This document shows positions 34,130 to 43,314 of a DNA stretch of 52,929 bases, in pieces (the stretch's first letter is position 1; every line of letters begins with the position of its first letter). Position numbers and translations under genes: made by a program. Under the pieces are notes generated by a model. That model did no database searches, was not told the DNA's origin, and was given only the letters and a program-made list of their open reading frames with translations. The DNA is taken from positions 1-52,929 of the forward strand of contig JAZQYO010000003.1 in NCBI GenBank assembly GCA_045633565.1, read 5' to 3'. The stretch comes from RGIG7450 sp045633565 (GTDB taxonomy: Bacteria > Bacillota > Clostridia > RUG12999).

Positions 34130-35437
34130 ATGAATCTTGTTTACGGCGTAAAAGACAAACCTACTTTTGGTAAGCTTTTAGTATTCGCACTTCAGCAGCT
34201 TCTGGCAATCCTTGCTGCAACAATCGCAGTTCCTGCCATCATCGGTAACGGAATGTCCCACTCAGCGGCACTTTTTGGTGCAGGTGTAGGTACAATTGTG
34301 TACCTTCTGTTCACAAAGTTTAAGAGCCCTGTATTCCTTGGTTCTTCCTTTGCATTTATCGGCTCAATGTTTGCAGCATTCGCTGGCGGCGTATCCACAG
34401 CGGGCGGGTATGCAGGTCTTATTTTAGGTGCGGCGTTTGCAGGTCTTGTTTATGTTGTTCTTGCAATTGTTGTTAAAATTGCAGGCGTTAAATGGATTAA
34501 CAAACTGATGCCTCCCGTTGTTATCGGACCTACTGTTGCGCTCATCGGTCTTTCCCTTGCAGGCGCAGCAATTTCTGACCTTCAGGTTGCTAAGGTTGCT
34601 ACAGCTTCACCTTATGTTTGCATTATCTGTGGTCTTGTAACACTTGCAGTTGTTATTCTCTGCTCCGTTTACGGCAAGAAAATGACAAAGCTTATTCCGT
34701 TTATCATCGGTATTGTTGCGGGCTATGTTCTTGCTGCAATTTTTACACTTATCGGAATCAAAGCAAACAATCCTGCACTTATGGTTATTGATTTTTCTGC
34801 TTTTGCTGATATGAAGTGGATTCCCGACTTTACATTTGTTCAGGCACTTAAAGGCGTAAAAGAAATTGACGCAGCTTACATTGCTACAATCGCAGTTGCT
34901 TATGTTCCCGTTGCGTTTGTTGTATTCGCTGAACACATTGCGGACCACAAAAACCTCTCTTCCATCATTGGAACAGAGCTTTTAGAAGAACCGGGTCTTC
35001 ACAGAACACTTTTAGGTGACGGTATCGGTTCTATCGTTGGCGCAATCTTCGGTGGTTGCCCCAACACTACATACGGCGAATCTGTTGGTTGTGTAGCTAT
35101 CACAGGCAATGCTTCTGTTATCACAATTCTTACAACAGCAATTATTGCGATTCTCGCATCTTTTGTTGCTCCGTTTGTAACATTTTTAGCAACCATTCCT
35201 AACTGCGTAATGGGCGGTGTTTGTATTTCACTTTACGGTTTTATCGCTGTATCAGGTCTTAAAATGATTCAGCAGGTTGACCTTGGCGAAAACAAAAACC
35301 TATTTGTTGTAGCAGTTATCCTTATCACAGGTATCGGCGGACTTACACTTACATTCGGACAGGTTACAATCACATCTATCGCTTGTGCACTTATCCTCGG
35401 TATCCTTACAAACCTTATGGTTTCAAAAGCGAAATAA
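34130..35437 (+). CDS. uraA: Uracil permease (NCS2 family)
   Basis: This 435-residue membrane protein of the nucleobase-cation symporter 2 family imports uracil. About 12-14 hydrophobic segments are present. Diagnostic stretches include LQQLLAILAATIAVPAIIG at the N-terminus, GSSFAFIG and GGCPNTTYGESVGCVA, the substrate-site loop of UraA-type transporters with the conserved glutamate. An AGGAG site precedes the ATG. It is followed by pyrR after 11 nt, which supports uracil as the substrate. Confidence 0.94.
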   Translation: MNLVYGVKDKPTFGKLLVFALQQLLAILAATIAVPAIIGNGMSHSAALFGAGVGTIVYLLFTKFKSPVFLGSSFAFIGSMFAAFAGGVSTAGGYAGLILGAAFAGLVYVVLAIVVKIAGVKWINKLMPPVVIGPTVALIGLSLAGAAISDLQVAKVATASPYVCIICGLVTLAVVILCSVYGKKMTKLIPFIIGIVAGYVLAAIFTLIGIKANNPALMVIDFSAFADMKWIPDFTFVQALKGVKEIDAAYIATIAVAYVPVAFVVFAEHIADHKNLSSIIGTELLEEPGLHRTLLGDGIGSIVGAIFGGCPNTTYGESVGCVAITGNASVITILTTAIIAILASFVAPFVTFLATIPNCVMGGVCISLYGFIAVSGLKMIQQVDLGENKNLFVVAVILITGIGGLTLTFGQVTITSIACALILGILTNLMVSKAK

Positions 35438-35448
35438 GGTAAACTTTT

Positions 35449-35988
35449 ATGAAATTTAAAGCTACGCTGATGGAGGAGGATGCGCTCCGGCGTGTCCTTG
35501 TCCGGATGTCTCATCAGATAATTGAAAAAAATAAATCGGTTGAAGGTCTCTTTCTTGTAGGGATTAAAACAAGGGGCGTTCCCCTTGCTGAAAGAATAGC
35601 AGAAAACATTTTCGCCATTGAGAATAAAAAGGTGGAAATGGGCGCGCTTGATATAACCCTTTATCGTGACGATTTAACCGATATAGCGGAAGACCCTGTT
35701 ATAAACTCTGCCGAAATAGGTATAGATGTTACAGGGAAAAACGTGGTTTTGGTGGACGATGTTTTGTTTACCGGCAGAACGGTGCGTGCCGCAATGGATG
35801 CCATCATATCACTTGGCAGACCGGCGACAATTCAGCTCGCTGTTGTTGTAGACAGGGGACACAGAGAACTTCCTATTCGTGCCGATTATGTCGGCAAAAA
35901 TGTTCCCACATCAAAAAGCGAGATTATCTGCGTGAATTTATCTGAAACAGATAAGGCGGACAGTGTGGAAATATTTGAAATTGAATAA
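35449..35988 (+). CDS. pyrR: PyrR, pyrimidine operon regulator / uracil phosphoribosyltransferase
   Basis: This 179-residue PRTase-fold protein senses UMP/UTP and binds pyr leader RNA; many members also convert uracil to UMP. The PRPP motif VVLVDDVLFTGRTVRAA (about residues 100-116), LVGIKTRGVPLA and VDRGHRELPIRADYVGKN are typical. The operon uraA-pyrR would couple uracil import, salvage and feedback. It ends at a bidirectional terminator shared with galE. Confidence 0.95.
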   Translation: MKFKATLMEEDALRRVLVRMSHQIIEKNKSVEGLFLVGIKTRGVPLAERIAENIFAIENKKVEMGALDITLYRDDLTDIAEDPVINSAEIGIDVTGKNVVLVDDVLFTGRTVRAAMDAIISLGRPATIQLAVVVDRGHRELPIRADYVGKNVPTSKSEIICVNLSETDKADSVEIFEIE

Positions 35989-35992
35989 AATA

Positions 35993-36027
35993 AAACCCGA
36001 ACGGTGCTTCCGTTCGGGTTTGTTTTA
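35993..36027. terminator. Bidirectional terminator between pyrR and galE
   Basis: AAACCCGAACGG (35993-36004) pairs with CCGTTCGGGTTT (36010-36021), 12 bp with a 5-nt loop, and T-rich flanks on both strands. Confidence 0.9.
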
Positions 36028-36032
36028 TAGAT

Positions 36033-37043
36033 TTATTCAATGCCGTTTGGGTTTTTCTCAACAAATCTCCAGGAATCAAGGCACATTTCTTCAATGCCTT
36101 TTTTTGCTTCCCAGCCAAGAACTTCTTTTGCTTTTGCGGGGTTTGCATAGCACATTGCAATATCGCCCGGACGGCGGTCTGTGATTTTGTGATTTACCTC
36201 TCTGCCACTTGCTTTTTCAAAAGCATGTACCATTTCAAGAACGCTAAAGCCGTTTCCTGTACCGAGGTTAAAAGCATCAACACCTTTTTCTTTTGCTACC
36301 CATTCGAGAGCCTTAAGATGACCAAGGCTTAAGTCAACAACGTGGATATAGTCTCTGACGCCTGTGCCGTCGGGAGTGGGATAATCACCACCGAACACCG
36401 AGAGCTGAGGAAGTTTGCCGGCAGCAACCCTTGCGATGTAAGGCATAAGGTTGTTGGGAATTCCGTTGGGGTCCTCGCCGATAAGACCGCTTTCGTGCGC
36501 ACCAATGGGGTTAAAATATCTGAGAAGAGCAATGCTCCACTCATTATCCGACACATATAGGTCACGAAGGATATTTTCAATCATCAGCTTTGTACTTCCG
36601 TATGGGTTGGTTGTGGAAAGCGGGAAATCTTCTGTGATGGGAACACTTGCGGGGTTTCCGTAAACAGTTGCGGACGAGCTGAAAACAATTTTCTTCACAC
36701 CGTGTTTTCTCATAGCCTGGCACAAAATGAGCGTGCCGGTGATATTATTATGATAATATTCAAGTGGCATAGCAACAGATTCACCAACCGCTTTGAGACC
36801 TGCAAAATGAACAACAGCATCAATTTCATTTTCGTCAAAGATTCTGTTCATACCCTTTTCGTCCAAAAGGTCTGTTTCATAGAATTTAAAATCTTTGCCG
36901 GTTATTTTTTTAATTCTTTCAAGTGATGCGGGTTTAGAGTTTGAAAAGTTGTCCATTACAACAATATCATAACCTGCATCAAGCAGTTCAACACATGTGT
37001 GGCTGCCGATAAATCCGGCGCCGCCGGTTACAAGTACTTTCAT
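36033..37043 (-). CDS. galE: UDP-glucose 4-epimerase
   Basis: This 336-residue extended SDR enzyme interconverts UDP-glucose and UDP-galactose. MKVLVTGGAGFIGSHTC is the NAD-binding GxxGxxG, SSSATVYGNP contains the catalytic serine region, and NPYGSTKLM gives the Y-x3-K. The ATG at 37043 has an AAGGAG site 8 nt upstream; the earlier ATG at 37049 is too close to it. It is the last gene of the rnhA-CDF-SDR-galE operon and may supply sugars for wall or surface polysaccharide. Confidence 0.95.
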   Translation of the reverse strand: MKVLVTGGAGFIGSHTCVELLDAGYDIVVMDNFSNSKPASLERIKKITGKDFKFYETDLLDEKGMNRIFDENEIDAVVHFAGLKAVGESVAMPLEYYHNNITGTLILCQAMRKHGVKKIVFSSSATVYGNPASVPITEDFPLSTTNPYGSTKLMIENILRDLYVSDNEWSIALLRYFNPIGAHESGLIGEDPNGIPNNLMPYIARVAAGKLPQLSVFGGDYPTPDGTGVRDYIHVVDLSLGHLKALEWVAKEKGVDAFNLGTGNGFSVLEMVHAFEKASGREVNHKITDRRPGDIAMCYANPAKAKEVLGWEAKKGIEEMCLDSWRFVEKNPNGIE

Positions 37044-37066
37044 AATCATATCTCCTTAAATGTATT

Positions 37067-37786
37067 TTATATCACTATCCCGCCGTTGGGACTTATCACC
37101 TGACCGGTTATGTAATCGCCACCTTTTTCTGCAAGAAAAAGAGCAGAAAGTGCGATTTCTTCCGGCGTGGCAAATCTGCCAAGGGGAATTTCAGCTTCAA
37201 TTTCGTTTTTCTCCTCATGGGTAAAACAACTCATCATATCGGTATCCACTACGCCGGGAGCGAGTGCATTGACAGTTATGCCTGATGGTGCAAGTTCCTT
37301 GGCGAGCGCTTTGGTAAACCCGATAATACCGGCTTTAACCATGGAATAATGAACCTCGCACGAAGCACCTGCCATACCCCATATAGAAGAAATATTAATT
37401 ATTTTGCCCGACTTTTTATTAATCATGTCGTCTAAAACCGCCTGAGTGCAGTTGAAAGCGCCTTTCAGGTGGACGGCAACCATTCTGTCAAAATCATCAC
37501 CCGAGATATCTGAAAAAAGTTTTGACTGGGCAATCCCGGCGTTGTTAATTAAAATGTCCACGCCGCCAAAATGGGACTTTATCCGGGAAATCATTTCGTC
37601 AACCTGATTGCGGTCCGAAACATCAGCACGAAAAGCGGCAGTATTTTTCAGCTCTTTTTCTAAAGTAAGAGCTTCTTTTTCACTGCTGCACCAATTTAGT
37701 GCGACGTTATATCCATTCTCTGAAAACAGACGGGCACAAGCACTGCCTATACCTCTTGAGCCGCCTGTAATAAGTACTGTTTTCAT
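37067..37786 (-). CDS. SDR family oxidoreductase (FabG-like)
   Basis: This 239-residue short-chain dehydrogenase has TGGSRGIGSACARLF (TGxxxGxG), NNAGIAQ (NNAG), ISSIWG (catalytic Ser) and YSMVK (Y-x3-K). It resembles 3-oxoacyl-ACP reductases, but without other fatty-acid genes nearby the substrate is uncertain. The ATG at 37786 was preferred over an in-frame TTG at 37804 that lies inside the upstream gene; a clear ribosome site is not visible for either. It sits between a CDF transporter and galE. Confidence 0.85.
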   Translation of the reverse strand: MKTVLITGGSRGIGSACARLFSENGYNVALNWCSSEKEALTLEKELKNTAAFRADVSDRNQVDEMISRIKSHFGGVDILINNAGIAQSKLFSDISGDDFDRMVAVHLKGAFNCTQAVLDDMINKKSGKIINISSIWGMAGASCEVHYSMVKAGIIGFTKALAKELAPSGITVNALAPGVVDTDMMSCFTHEEKNEIEAEIPLGRFATPEEIALSALFLAEKGGDYITGQVISPNGGIVI

Positions 37787-37790
37787 GGTT

Positions 37791-38951
37791 TTATTTGCTG
37801 TCAACCGTTATTACTGCCGCATAGCGACTGTCCTTTTCAGACAGCATCTCCTTTATCTGAGAAAGTATTTCATCTTTGTTTTTTTGCAAATCAAAGGGCA
37901 TTTCAATGTCAAATATGAGGTTAATATTATTTTCGCCATCCGTCATACGAAAATCGTGAATTCCCATGCGGGAGTCAATAGAAGTGACGATTTCGAGCAC
38001 CTGAGCTTTGGTTTTATCTGTAAGTTCACAACCGGTTGCAATGGGGTCCATGTGAATTACTGTGTGAACTCCCAACTCTTGCGAGATTTCCTGTTCCAGA
38101 CGGTCAATAAGTTCGTGGATTTTCACAATATCTGCCGTATCGGGCACTTCTGCATGAACAGAAGCCATTTTTCTGCCCGGACCATAATCGTGCACAATCA
38201 GGTCGTGCACGCCGACAATGCCATCTGCCCCGATAATTTTGTCAGTAATTTTATCAACCGTTTCCATGTCGGGAGCTCTGCCCAAAAGGACGTCTACGGT
38301 GTCTTTTGCAATGCCGAAACCTGAATAAATTACAAGCAATGAGAAAATCGCACCCATGACAGCGTCCAGCGGAAAACTTATATATCTCCCAACAATTAGC
38401 GAAATTACCACAATTGATGTGGAAATTGCATCAATCAGAGAATCGACAGCGGTAGCACGGAGCACGCCCGAGCCAATCTGACCGGATAGCCAGCGGTTGT
38501 AGGAAGCCATCCAAAGCTTCACAAGCACCGACGCTGCAAGAATTATAACAAGCGGCAGGCTGAAAGCTACAGATTGAGGGGTAAAGATTTTTGAAACAGA
38601 GCTTTTTAAAAGCTCAAACCCCACAAGCATTATTATAAATGAAACAATCAGCGAGGAAATATATTCAATCCTGCCGTGACCGAAAGGATGTTCCTCGTCA
38701 GGACGCATATTGCTCAGCTTGGTGCCCAGAATGACTATAAGTGAAGAAGCGGTGTCCGACAGGTTGTTAAATGCATCGGAGATTATACCGATACTGTTCA
38801 TGAGACTGCCTACCGTCAGCTTTAAAACAAAAAGCACAAAATTGCAGATAATTCCCAAAACTCCACCCAAAACCCCGTATTTTTCACGGACTTTTGAATC
38901 GGAAACATTTTCATATTCCGCAATAAATTTTTTAACTAAAAACTTAATCAA
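37791..38951 (-). CDS. Cation diffusion facilitator family transporter
   Basis: This 386-residue metal efflux protein belongs to the CDF family (Zn, Mn, Fe or Co export by proton antiport). Six hydrophobic segments occupy about residues 25-220. Site A residues appear in SDAFNNLSD (D-x-x-x-D) of helix 2 and in the helix 5 AVDSLIDAIST segment, and HPFGHGRIEY is the conserved post-helix-2 loop. A long cytoplasmic C-terminal domain (about 220-386) is larger than in typical members. It overlaps rnhA by 4 nt (ATGA). Confidence 0.92.
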   Translation of the reverse strand: MIKFLVKKFIAEYENVSDSKVREKYGVLGGVLGIICNFVLFVLKLTVGSLMNSIGIISDAFNNLSDTASSLIVILGTKLSNMRPDEEHPFGHGRIEYISSLIVSFIIMLVGFELLKSSVSKIFTPQSVAFSLPLVIILAASVLVKLWMASYNRWLSGQIGSGVLRATAVDSLIDAISTSIVVISLIVGRYISFPLDAVMGAIFSLLVIYSGFGIAKDTVDVLLGRAPDMETVDKITDKIIGADGIVGVHDLIVHDYGPGRKMASVHAEVPDTADIVKIHELIDRLEQEISQELGVHTVIHMDPIATGCELTDKTKAQVLEIVTSIDSRMGIHDFRMTDGENNINLIFDIEMPFDLQKNKDEILSQIKEMLSEKDSRYAAVITVDSK

Positions 38952-39412
38952 ACTGATGCCCCCGTATCAATCAATAAATTATCAGATTGGCTGGCGCTGA
39001 CCGCCAGGCTATCGCATCTTTCATTATATTCGTGTCCTGCGTGGCCTTTGAGCCACACAAAGCTCACTTTGTGTTTGTCTAAAAGAGGCAAAAGGCGTTG
39101 CCATAAATCCACGTTCAGCGCCGGTTTGCCGTCGGATTTTTTCCAGCCTTTTAGCTGCCAGGACAGAGCCCAGCCCTTTTCAATAGCATCCACAACGTAT
39201 TTAGAGTCGGAATAAATAGTAACCTCGCACTCCATTTTAAGGGCTTCAAGCCCGGTTATAACTGCTAAAAGCTCCATTCGGTTGTTGGTGGTGCTTTTAT
39301 AACCTGCCGATATTTCCTTTTGTTTATCGCCATGTTTTAAGATTACACCAAACCCGCCCGGGCCCGGATTTCCGCTGCAGGCACCGTCGGTATAAATATC
39401 TACTTTTTTCAT
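38948..39412 (-). CDS. rnhA: Ribonuclease HI
   Basis: This 154-residue enzyme cuts the RNA strand of RNA-DNA hybrids. The catalytic acids occur in YTDGACSGNPGPGG (D), NRMELLA (E), YSDSKYVVDAI (D) and ERCDSLA (D). The helix and loop with WQLKGWKKSDGKP form the substrate-handle region. ATG at 39412 has an AAAGGAA site; a longer in-frame start would lie in the promoter (39443-39471). It is the first gene of the operon ending in galE. Confidence 0.95.
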   Translation of the reverse strand: MKKVDIYTDGACSGNPGPGGFGVILKHGDKQKEISAGYKSTTNNRMELLAVITGLEALKMECEVTIYSDSKYVVDAIEKGWALSWQLKGWKKSDGKPALNVDLWQRLLPLLDKHKVSFVWLKGHAGHEYNERCDSLAVSASQSDNLLIDTGASV

Positions 39413-39442
39413 AATAAAAAATTCCTTTATGTTCTTTATATA

Positions 39443-39471
39443 ATTATACCCCAATCGGGGCATAAATGCAA
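39443..39471 (-). promoter_or_regulatory. Promoter of rnhA operon
   Basis: Minus strand TTGCAT (39471-39466), 17 nt, TATAAT (39448-39443). The spacer contains the palindrome CCCCGATTGGGG next to the -10, a possible operator. Confidence 0.7.
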
Positions 39472-39495
39472 CATCAATTTACATAAAAATAGAAC

Positions 39496-40062
39496 ATGTT
39501 TAATTATATTTGGGCAGGAATGATAGTTTTTTCTATTATACTTTCACTTTTTACAGGCAGGGTGGATGAGGTGGCACTTGCTGCGAGCGAAGGGGCAGCA
39601 AAGGCGGTGACCACCTGCCTTGAAATTGCGGGAATAATGATGCTTTGGAACGGGCTGATGAATATAGCCTCCGAAAGCGGACTTATCAGTATTTTCTCAA
39701 AGGCTATACGACCTGTTTACAGAATGTTTTTCAAGAAAATTCCGGAAGAGTCTGTGGCGGGAAAAAATATTTTGATGAATATAGCTGCAAACATTTTGGG
39801 ACTGGGGAATGCAGCTACTCCGTTCGGGCTGAAAGCAATGGAGGAAATGGGGAAAAACTCGGGCAGCAGAGCAACAGACGAAATGATAATTTTTCTTGTT
39901 TTAAATACGGCATCAATTCAGCTTCTTCCCACAACAATTATTTCGCTCAGGGGAGAGGCGGGCTCTGCCGCACCATCCGAAATACTTGTCCCGGTGTGGA
40001 TAGTAAGCATTTTTGCACTTGTTATGGGACTTGTCGGAACGGTCATTTTCAGGAGGGAATAA
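39496..40062 (+). CDS. spmA: Spore maturation protein A
   Basis: This 188-residue membrane protein matches SpmA, needed for spore core dehydration in Bacillus. The nucleoside-recognition (Gate) domain is seen in EIAGIMMLWNGLMNIASESG and NIAANILGLGNAATPFGLKA. Several hydrophobic helices are present. The ATG at 39496 lacks a good ribosome site (ATAAAAATAGAAC upstream). It is divergent from rnhA and is followed by spmB after one base. Confidence 0.93.
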   Translation: MFNYIWAGMIVFSIILSLFTGRVDEVALAASEGAAKAVTTCLEIAGIMMLWNGLMNIASESGLISIFSKAIRPVYRMFFKKIPEESVAGKNILMNIAANILGLGNAATPFGLKAMEEMGKNSGSRATDEMIIFLVLNTASIQLLPTTIISLRGEAGSAAPSEILVPVWIVSIFALVMGLVGTVIFRRE

Positions 40063-40063
40063 T

Positions 40064-40579
40064 TTGCAGAAATACATCATGCCGCTGATAATACTTTTTA
40101 TAGTGGTTTTCGGACTTTTACGCAAAGGTGAAGTGTATCAACCCTTTGTCACAGGTGCGTCAGAAGGACTTAAAACTCTTGCGGAAATCATTCCGAGCAT
40201 TGTGGGGATACTTGTGGCGGTAGAAATGCTTAAAAGTTCGGGTGCGGTGGAAATGCTTGCGCACGCACTTTCGCCGCTTTTAAAACTTATCGGCATGCCG
40301 GCAGATATAATACCGCTTGCTTTTCTTAGACCTTTTTCGGGAAGCGGGTCGGTGAGCATAGTGAGTGAAATTATTAAAACTCACGGACCGGACAGCTATG
40401 CCGGCAGAATTGCATCTGTAATGATGGGGTCAACCGAAACCACTTTTTATACGGTGGCACTTTATTACGGCGTAGCCAAGGTAAAAAATATCCGCCATAC
40501 ATTGCATGCTGCATTGTTGGCGGATTTATGCGGTATTATAGGCAGTGTGATTGTCTGCCGTTTGTATTTTAGAATGTAA
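40064..40579 (+). CDS. spmB: Spore maturation protein B
   Basis: This 171-residue partner of SpmA is also a nucleoside-recognition-domain membrane protein. FVTGASEGLKTLAEIIPSIV, PLAFLRPFSGSGSVSIVSE and SVMMGSTETTFYTVALYYG are SpmB signatures. A TTG start at 40064 was chosen because an AGGAGGG site (40051-40057) is 6 nt upstream. It starts right after the spmA stop. Its last 11 nt overlap the 3' end of glyQS on the other strand. Confidence 0.93.
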   Translation: MQKYIMPLIILFIVVFGLLRKGEVYQPFVTGASEGLKTLAEIIPSIVGILVAVEMLKSSGAVEMLAHALSPLLKLIGMPADIIPLAFLRPFSGSGSVSIVSEIIKTHGPDSYAGRIASVMMGSTETTFYTVALYYGVAKVKNIRHTLHAALLADLCGIIGSVIVCRLYFRM

Positions 40580-41960
40580 GTTTTTTAGCGATATAGTCTT
40601 TCAGTTCTGAAATACCAATTCTTTCCTGTTCCATACTGTCACGGTCACGAACGGTAACAGTGCCGGTTTCTTCACTTTCGAAGTCGTAAGTGATACAGAT
40701 GGGTGTGCCTATTTCGTCCTGCCTTCTGTAGCGTTTGCCTATGCTGCCGGTATCATCAAATTCACACATGAAATCTTTGGAAATTTCAGCAAATACTTCT
40801 TCTGCTTTTTCCGAAAGCTTTTTGGAAAGGGGAAGGACAGCTGCTTTGTAAGGAGCAAGCGCAGGATGAAGTCGGAGAACAGTTCTTACATCGCCTTCGC
40901 CAACTTCTTCTTCGTCGTAAGCTTCAACGAGGAACGCAAGAGCCACACGGTCAGCGCCAAGTGACGGCTCAACAACATAAGGAATATATTTTTCGTTTGT
41001 ATAGGGGTCAACATATTCCATGTTTTCCCCGGAGTGATTAGCGTGCTGAGTAAGGTCAAAGTCAGTTCTGTCTGCTATGCCCCAAAGCTCGCCCCAACCA
41101 AACGGGAACATAAATTCTATGTCGGTAGTAGCTTTTGAATAGTGTGAAAGCTCTTCGGGATCGTGGTCGCGAAGTTTTAAATTTTCCTTCTTTATTCCAA
41201 GAGAATAGAGCCAGTTTTCGCAGTATCCTCTCCAGTAGGAGAACCATTCAAGGTCGGTTCCGGGAGCACAGAAAAACTCAAGTTCCATCTGCTCGAATTC
41301 TCTTGTTCTGAAAGTAAAGTTACCCGGAGTAATTTCATTTCTGAAAGATTTACCAATCTGACCTACGCCAAAAGGCACTTTTTTTCTTGTGGAACGCTGA
41401 ATGTTTTTAAAGTTAACAAAAATACCCTGAGCAGTTTCGGGACGGAGGAAAAGCTCGGCCTTTGAATCCTCGGTTACACCCTGGAAAGTCTTGAACATCA
41501 GGTTGAATTTTCTGATATCGGTATAGTTGAGCTTGCCACATTCGGGGCAAACAATTTTGTTTTCGATAATATAGTCGAGCATCTGTGCGTCAGACCAGCC
41601 GCCAACGTTTATTACTTCGCCTTTTTCGGCAGCGTAATCTTCAATGAGCTTATCGGCACGGTGACGGGTTTTACATTCTTTACAGTCCATAAGCGGGTCG
41701 GAAAATCCGCCAACGTGACCGGAAGCCACCCATGTCTGGGGGTTCATGAGTATAGCAGAATCAAGGCCTACATTATAGGGAGATTCCTGAACAAATTTTT
41801 TCCACCACGCACGTTTTACGTTGTTTTTGAACTCAACACCTAAGGGGCCGTAATCCCAGGTGTTGGCGAGACCACCGTAAATTTCAGAGCCGGGAAAAAC
41901 AAATCCTCTGCCCTTGCACAGAGCAACAATTTTTTCCATGCTTTTATCTTTGTTAAGCAT
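40569..41960 (-). CDS. glyQS: Glycine-tRNA ligase (homodimeric type)
   Basis: This 463-residue class II synthetase is of the alpha2 type common in Gram-positives. It starts near MEKIVALCKGRGFVFPGSEIYGG. Class II motif 2 appears in GQIGKSFRNEITPGNFTFRTREF, and motif 3 in EPSLGADRVALAFL. CKECKTRH and CPECGKLN form a zinc-type insertion. The start ATG at 41960 lies downstream of an extended -10 promoter (42005-42033) that overlaps the longer possible frame. Its 3' end converges with spmB. Confidence 0.95.
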   Translation of the reverse strand: MLNKDKSMEKIVALCKGRGFVFPGSEIYGGLANTWDYGPLGVEFKNNVKRAWWKKFVQESPYNVGLDSAILMNPQTWVASGHVGGFSDPLMDCKECKTRHRADKLIEDYAAEKGEVINVGGWSDAQMLDYIIENKIVCPECGKLNYTDIRKFNLMFKTFQGVTEDSKAELFLRPETAQGIFVNFKNIQRSTRKKVPFGVGQIGKSFRNEITPGNFTFRTREFEQMELEFFCAPGTDLEWFSYWRGYCENWLYSLGIKKENLKLRDHDPEELSHYSKATTDIEFMFPFGWGELWGIADRTDFDLTQHANHSGENMEYVDPYTNEKYIPYVVEPSLGADRVALAFLVEAYDEEEVGEGDVRTVLRLHPALAPYKAAVLPLSKKLSEKAEEVFAEISKDFMCEFDDTGSIGKRYRRQDEIGTPICITYDFESEETGTVTVRDRDSMEQERIGISELKDYIAKKLTF

Positions 41961-42004
41961 ATAAAAGTCAATCCTTTCTGAGGAAATAATTTCATTATTA
42001 TATA

Positions 42005-42033
42005 ATAATACCAAAACGCACGCTGTTTGTCAA
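42005..42033 (-). promoter_or_regulatory. Promoter of glyQS
   Basis: Minus strand TTGACA (42033-42028), 17 nt, TATTAT (42010-42005) preceded by TGG. It gives a leader of about 38 nt; no T-box leader (specifier or TGGNACC element) is visible. Confidence 0.8.
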
Positions 42034-42116
42034 GCGAATGAAAAACTCTTGTCAGGGTTATGCAAATTAAACAAAACCGGAAGAGTATTTTTATCAAAAT
42101 TTACCTAAAATAATTC

Positions 42117-42145
42117 TTGATTTTTTATTTCATTTGTGTTACAAT
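42117..42145 (+). promoter_or_regulatory. Promoter of InlB-repeat protein gene
   Basis: TTGATT (42117-42122), 17 nt, TACAAT (42140-42145) with TG at 42137-42138. It produces a leader of about 155 nt. That leader carries a hairpin CATACCG/CGGTATG (about 42197-42214) and a TTGCAAAG...GCGAAGC region, and has no recognised riboswitch class. Confidence 0.65.
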
Positions 42146-42309
42146 TGTGTTACTTGACTATAACTTTGCAAAGTTGCGAAGCAAGGTTTAGTCTGCATAC
42201 CGTAATCCGGTATGTTTAAAATGTTTGCATATCTGTTATCTTTTGCGGTAAGTGACAGGGAGTACAACGTTTTACTTAAATAACTCTAATAATTGAGGAG
42301 GTATACACG

Positions 42310-43302
42310 ATGAGATCGTTTAAAAAGATTGCTGCAGTGATCATGGCAGTTGCGATGCTTTGTTCATTCACAGCTTTTGCGGCGACTGTATCTGACTTCA
42401 CTGTTGCTAATACATCAACAGCTAACCCCACAGCGACTGTTAAAGTTGAATCTGACGCTGCTCAAAACACCATCCTTGCATACAAAGGCACTGCTCTTGC
42501 AGGTGCAAATGTAGTTTACATTGACCAGCTTGGCGGTACTGCATTTACTACAGATGGCGTTTCCTTCCAGCTCGGCACTAATGTTGCTGATACTGGCACA
42601 TACACAGTTGTAGTTGGTGGTACAGATGTTGCTACAGCTAAAACCGCTACATTCAACCATGCTGATGCTACACCTAAATATGATGTAACTGTTGCAGAAT
42701 ATGCTAACGGTACAGTATCTTACGATGCTGACTCACTTGTTGATGTTAACGAAAACACAGTAATCACATTTACAATCACTCCTTACCTCGGCTATGAACT
42801 TTCAAGCCTTATGGTAAATGGCGTTGATAAGGGATCTGCTGTTGTAAACGGAACATTTGAACTCACAGTTACTGCTAACACAACAGTTGAACCTGTGTTT
42901 GCAAGAGAAACAACTTATGCTGCTGAAGCTTACACATACAAAGAATGGTTTGATGTGGATGCAAGCGAAGGCGAAGACACTTCTTCGACCGGCGAGAAAT
43001 ATGCTTCCAAGCTCTTCTTTGGTAAAGTTGACGCCGATGCAGAAAAAACTGTTAAGAGCCGTGGTATGGCGCTTTATGTAAAAGATGGCGAAGAATATAT
43101 AGGCTTCAAGACAGAAAAAGATACTATTGATACCTACTTTGCAGCTAACCCTGAAAAAGTTGCTGACGGCAAATATGGTATCCGTTTCTATGCTTTCAGC
43201 GAAGGTGACTATATGGTTAAATCCTATATAGAATACGCAGTTGAAGAAGGCGCAGAGCCTGACATAGTATACGGCGAAGAAATTTACTTTACAGTAGAAT
43301 AA
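42310..43302 (+). CDS. Secreted protein with divergent InlB B-repeat domain
   Basis: This 330-residue exported protein has a signal peptide (1-24, ending AFAA). A Thr/Val/Ala-rich beta-type domain (25-115) follows. Next is a segment like the divergent InlB B-repeat (YDVTVAEYANGTVSYDAD through ITPYLGYELSSLMVNG to VEPVF, about 118-198). The C-terminal part (about 200-330) is acidic and unassigned. No anchor or sortase signal is visible, so it may be free or held by other surface proteins. It follows a strong GAGGAGG site and precedes a 49-residue peptide gene in the same transcript. Confidence 0.8.
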   Translation: MRSFKKIAAVIMAVAMLCSFTAFAATVSDFTVANTSTANPTATVKVESDAAQNTILAYKGTALAGANVVYIDQLGGTAFTTDGVSFQLGTNVADTGTYTVVVGGTDVATAKTATFNHADATPKYDVTVAEYANGTVSYDADSLVDVNENTVITFTITPYLGYELSSLMVNGVDKGSAVVNGTFELTVTANTTVEPVFARETTYAAEAYTYKEWFDVDASEGEDTSSTGEKYASKLFFGKVDADAEKTVKSRGMALYVKDGEEYIGFKTEKDTIDTYFAANPEKVADGKYGIRFYAFSEGDYMVKSYIEYAVEEGAEPDIVYGEEIYFTVE

Positions 43303-43314
43303 GGAGGGATAGCG

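Noticed and set aside
41961..42004. T-box leader for glyQS
   Set aside because: The leader is only about 40 nt long and has no TGGNACC element or terminator.
42150..42230. c-di-GMP class I riboswitch in the leader of the InlB-repeat gene
   Set aside because: GCAAAG- and GGTTTAGTCT-like pieces recall the class, but the conserved GNRA receptor arrangement and core spacing could not be found by eye.
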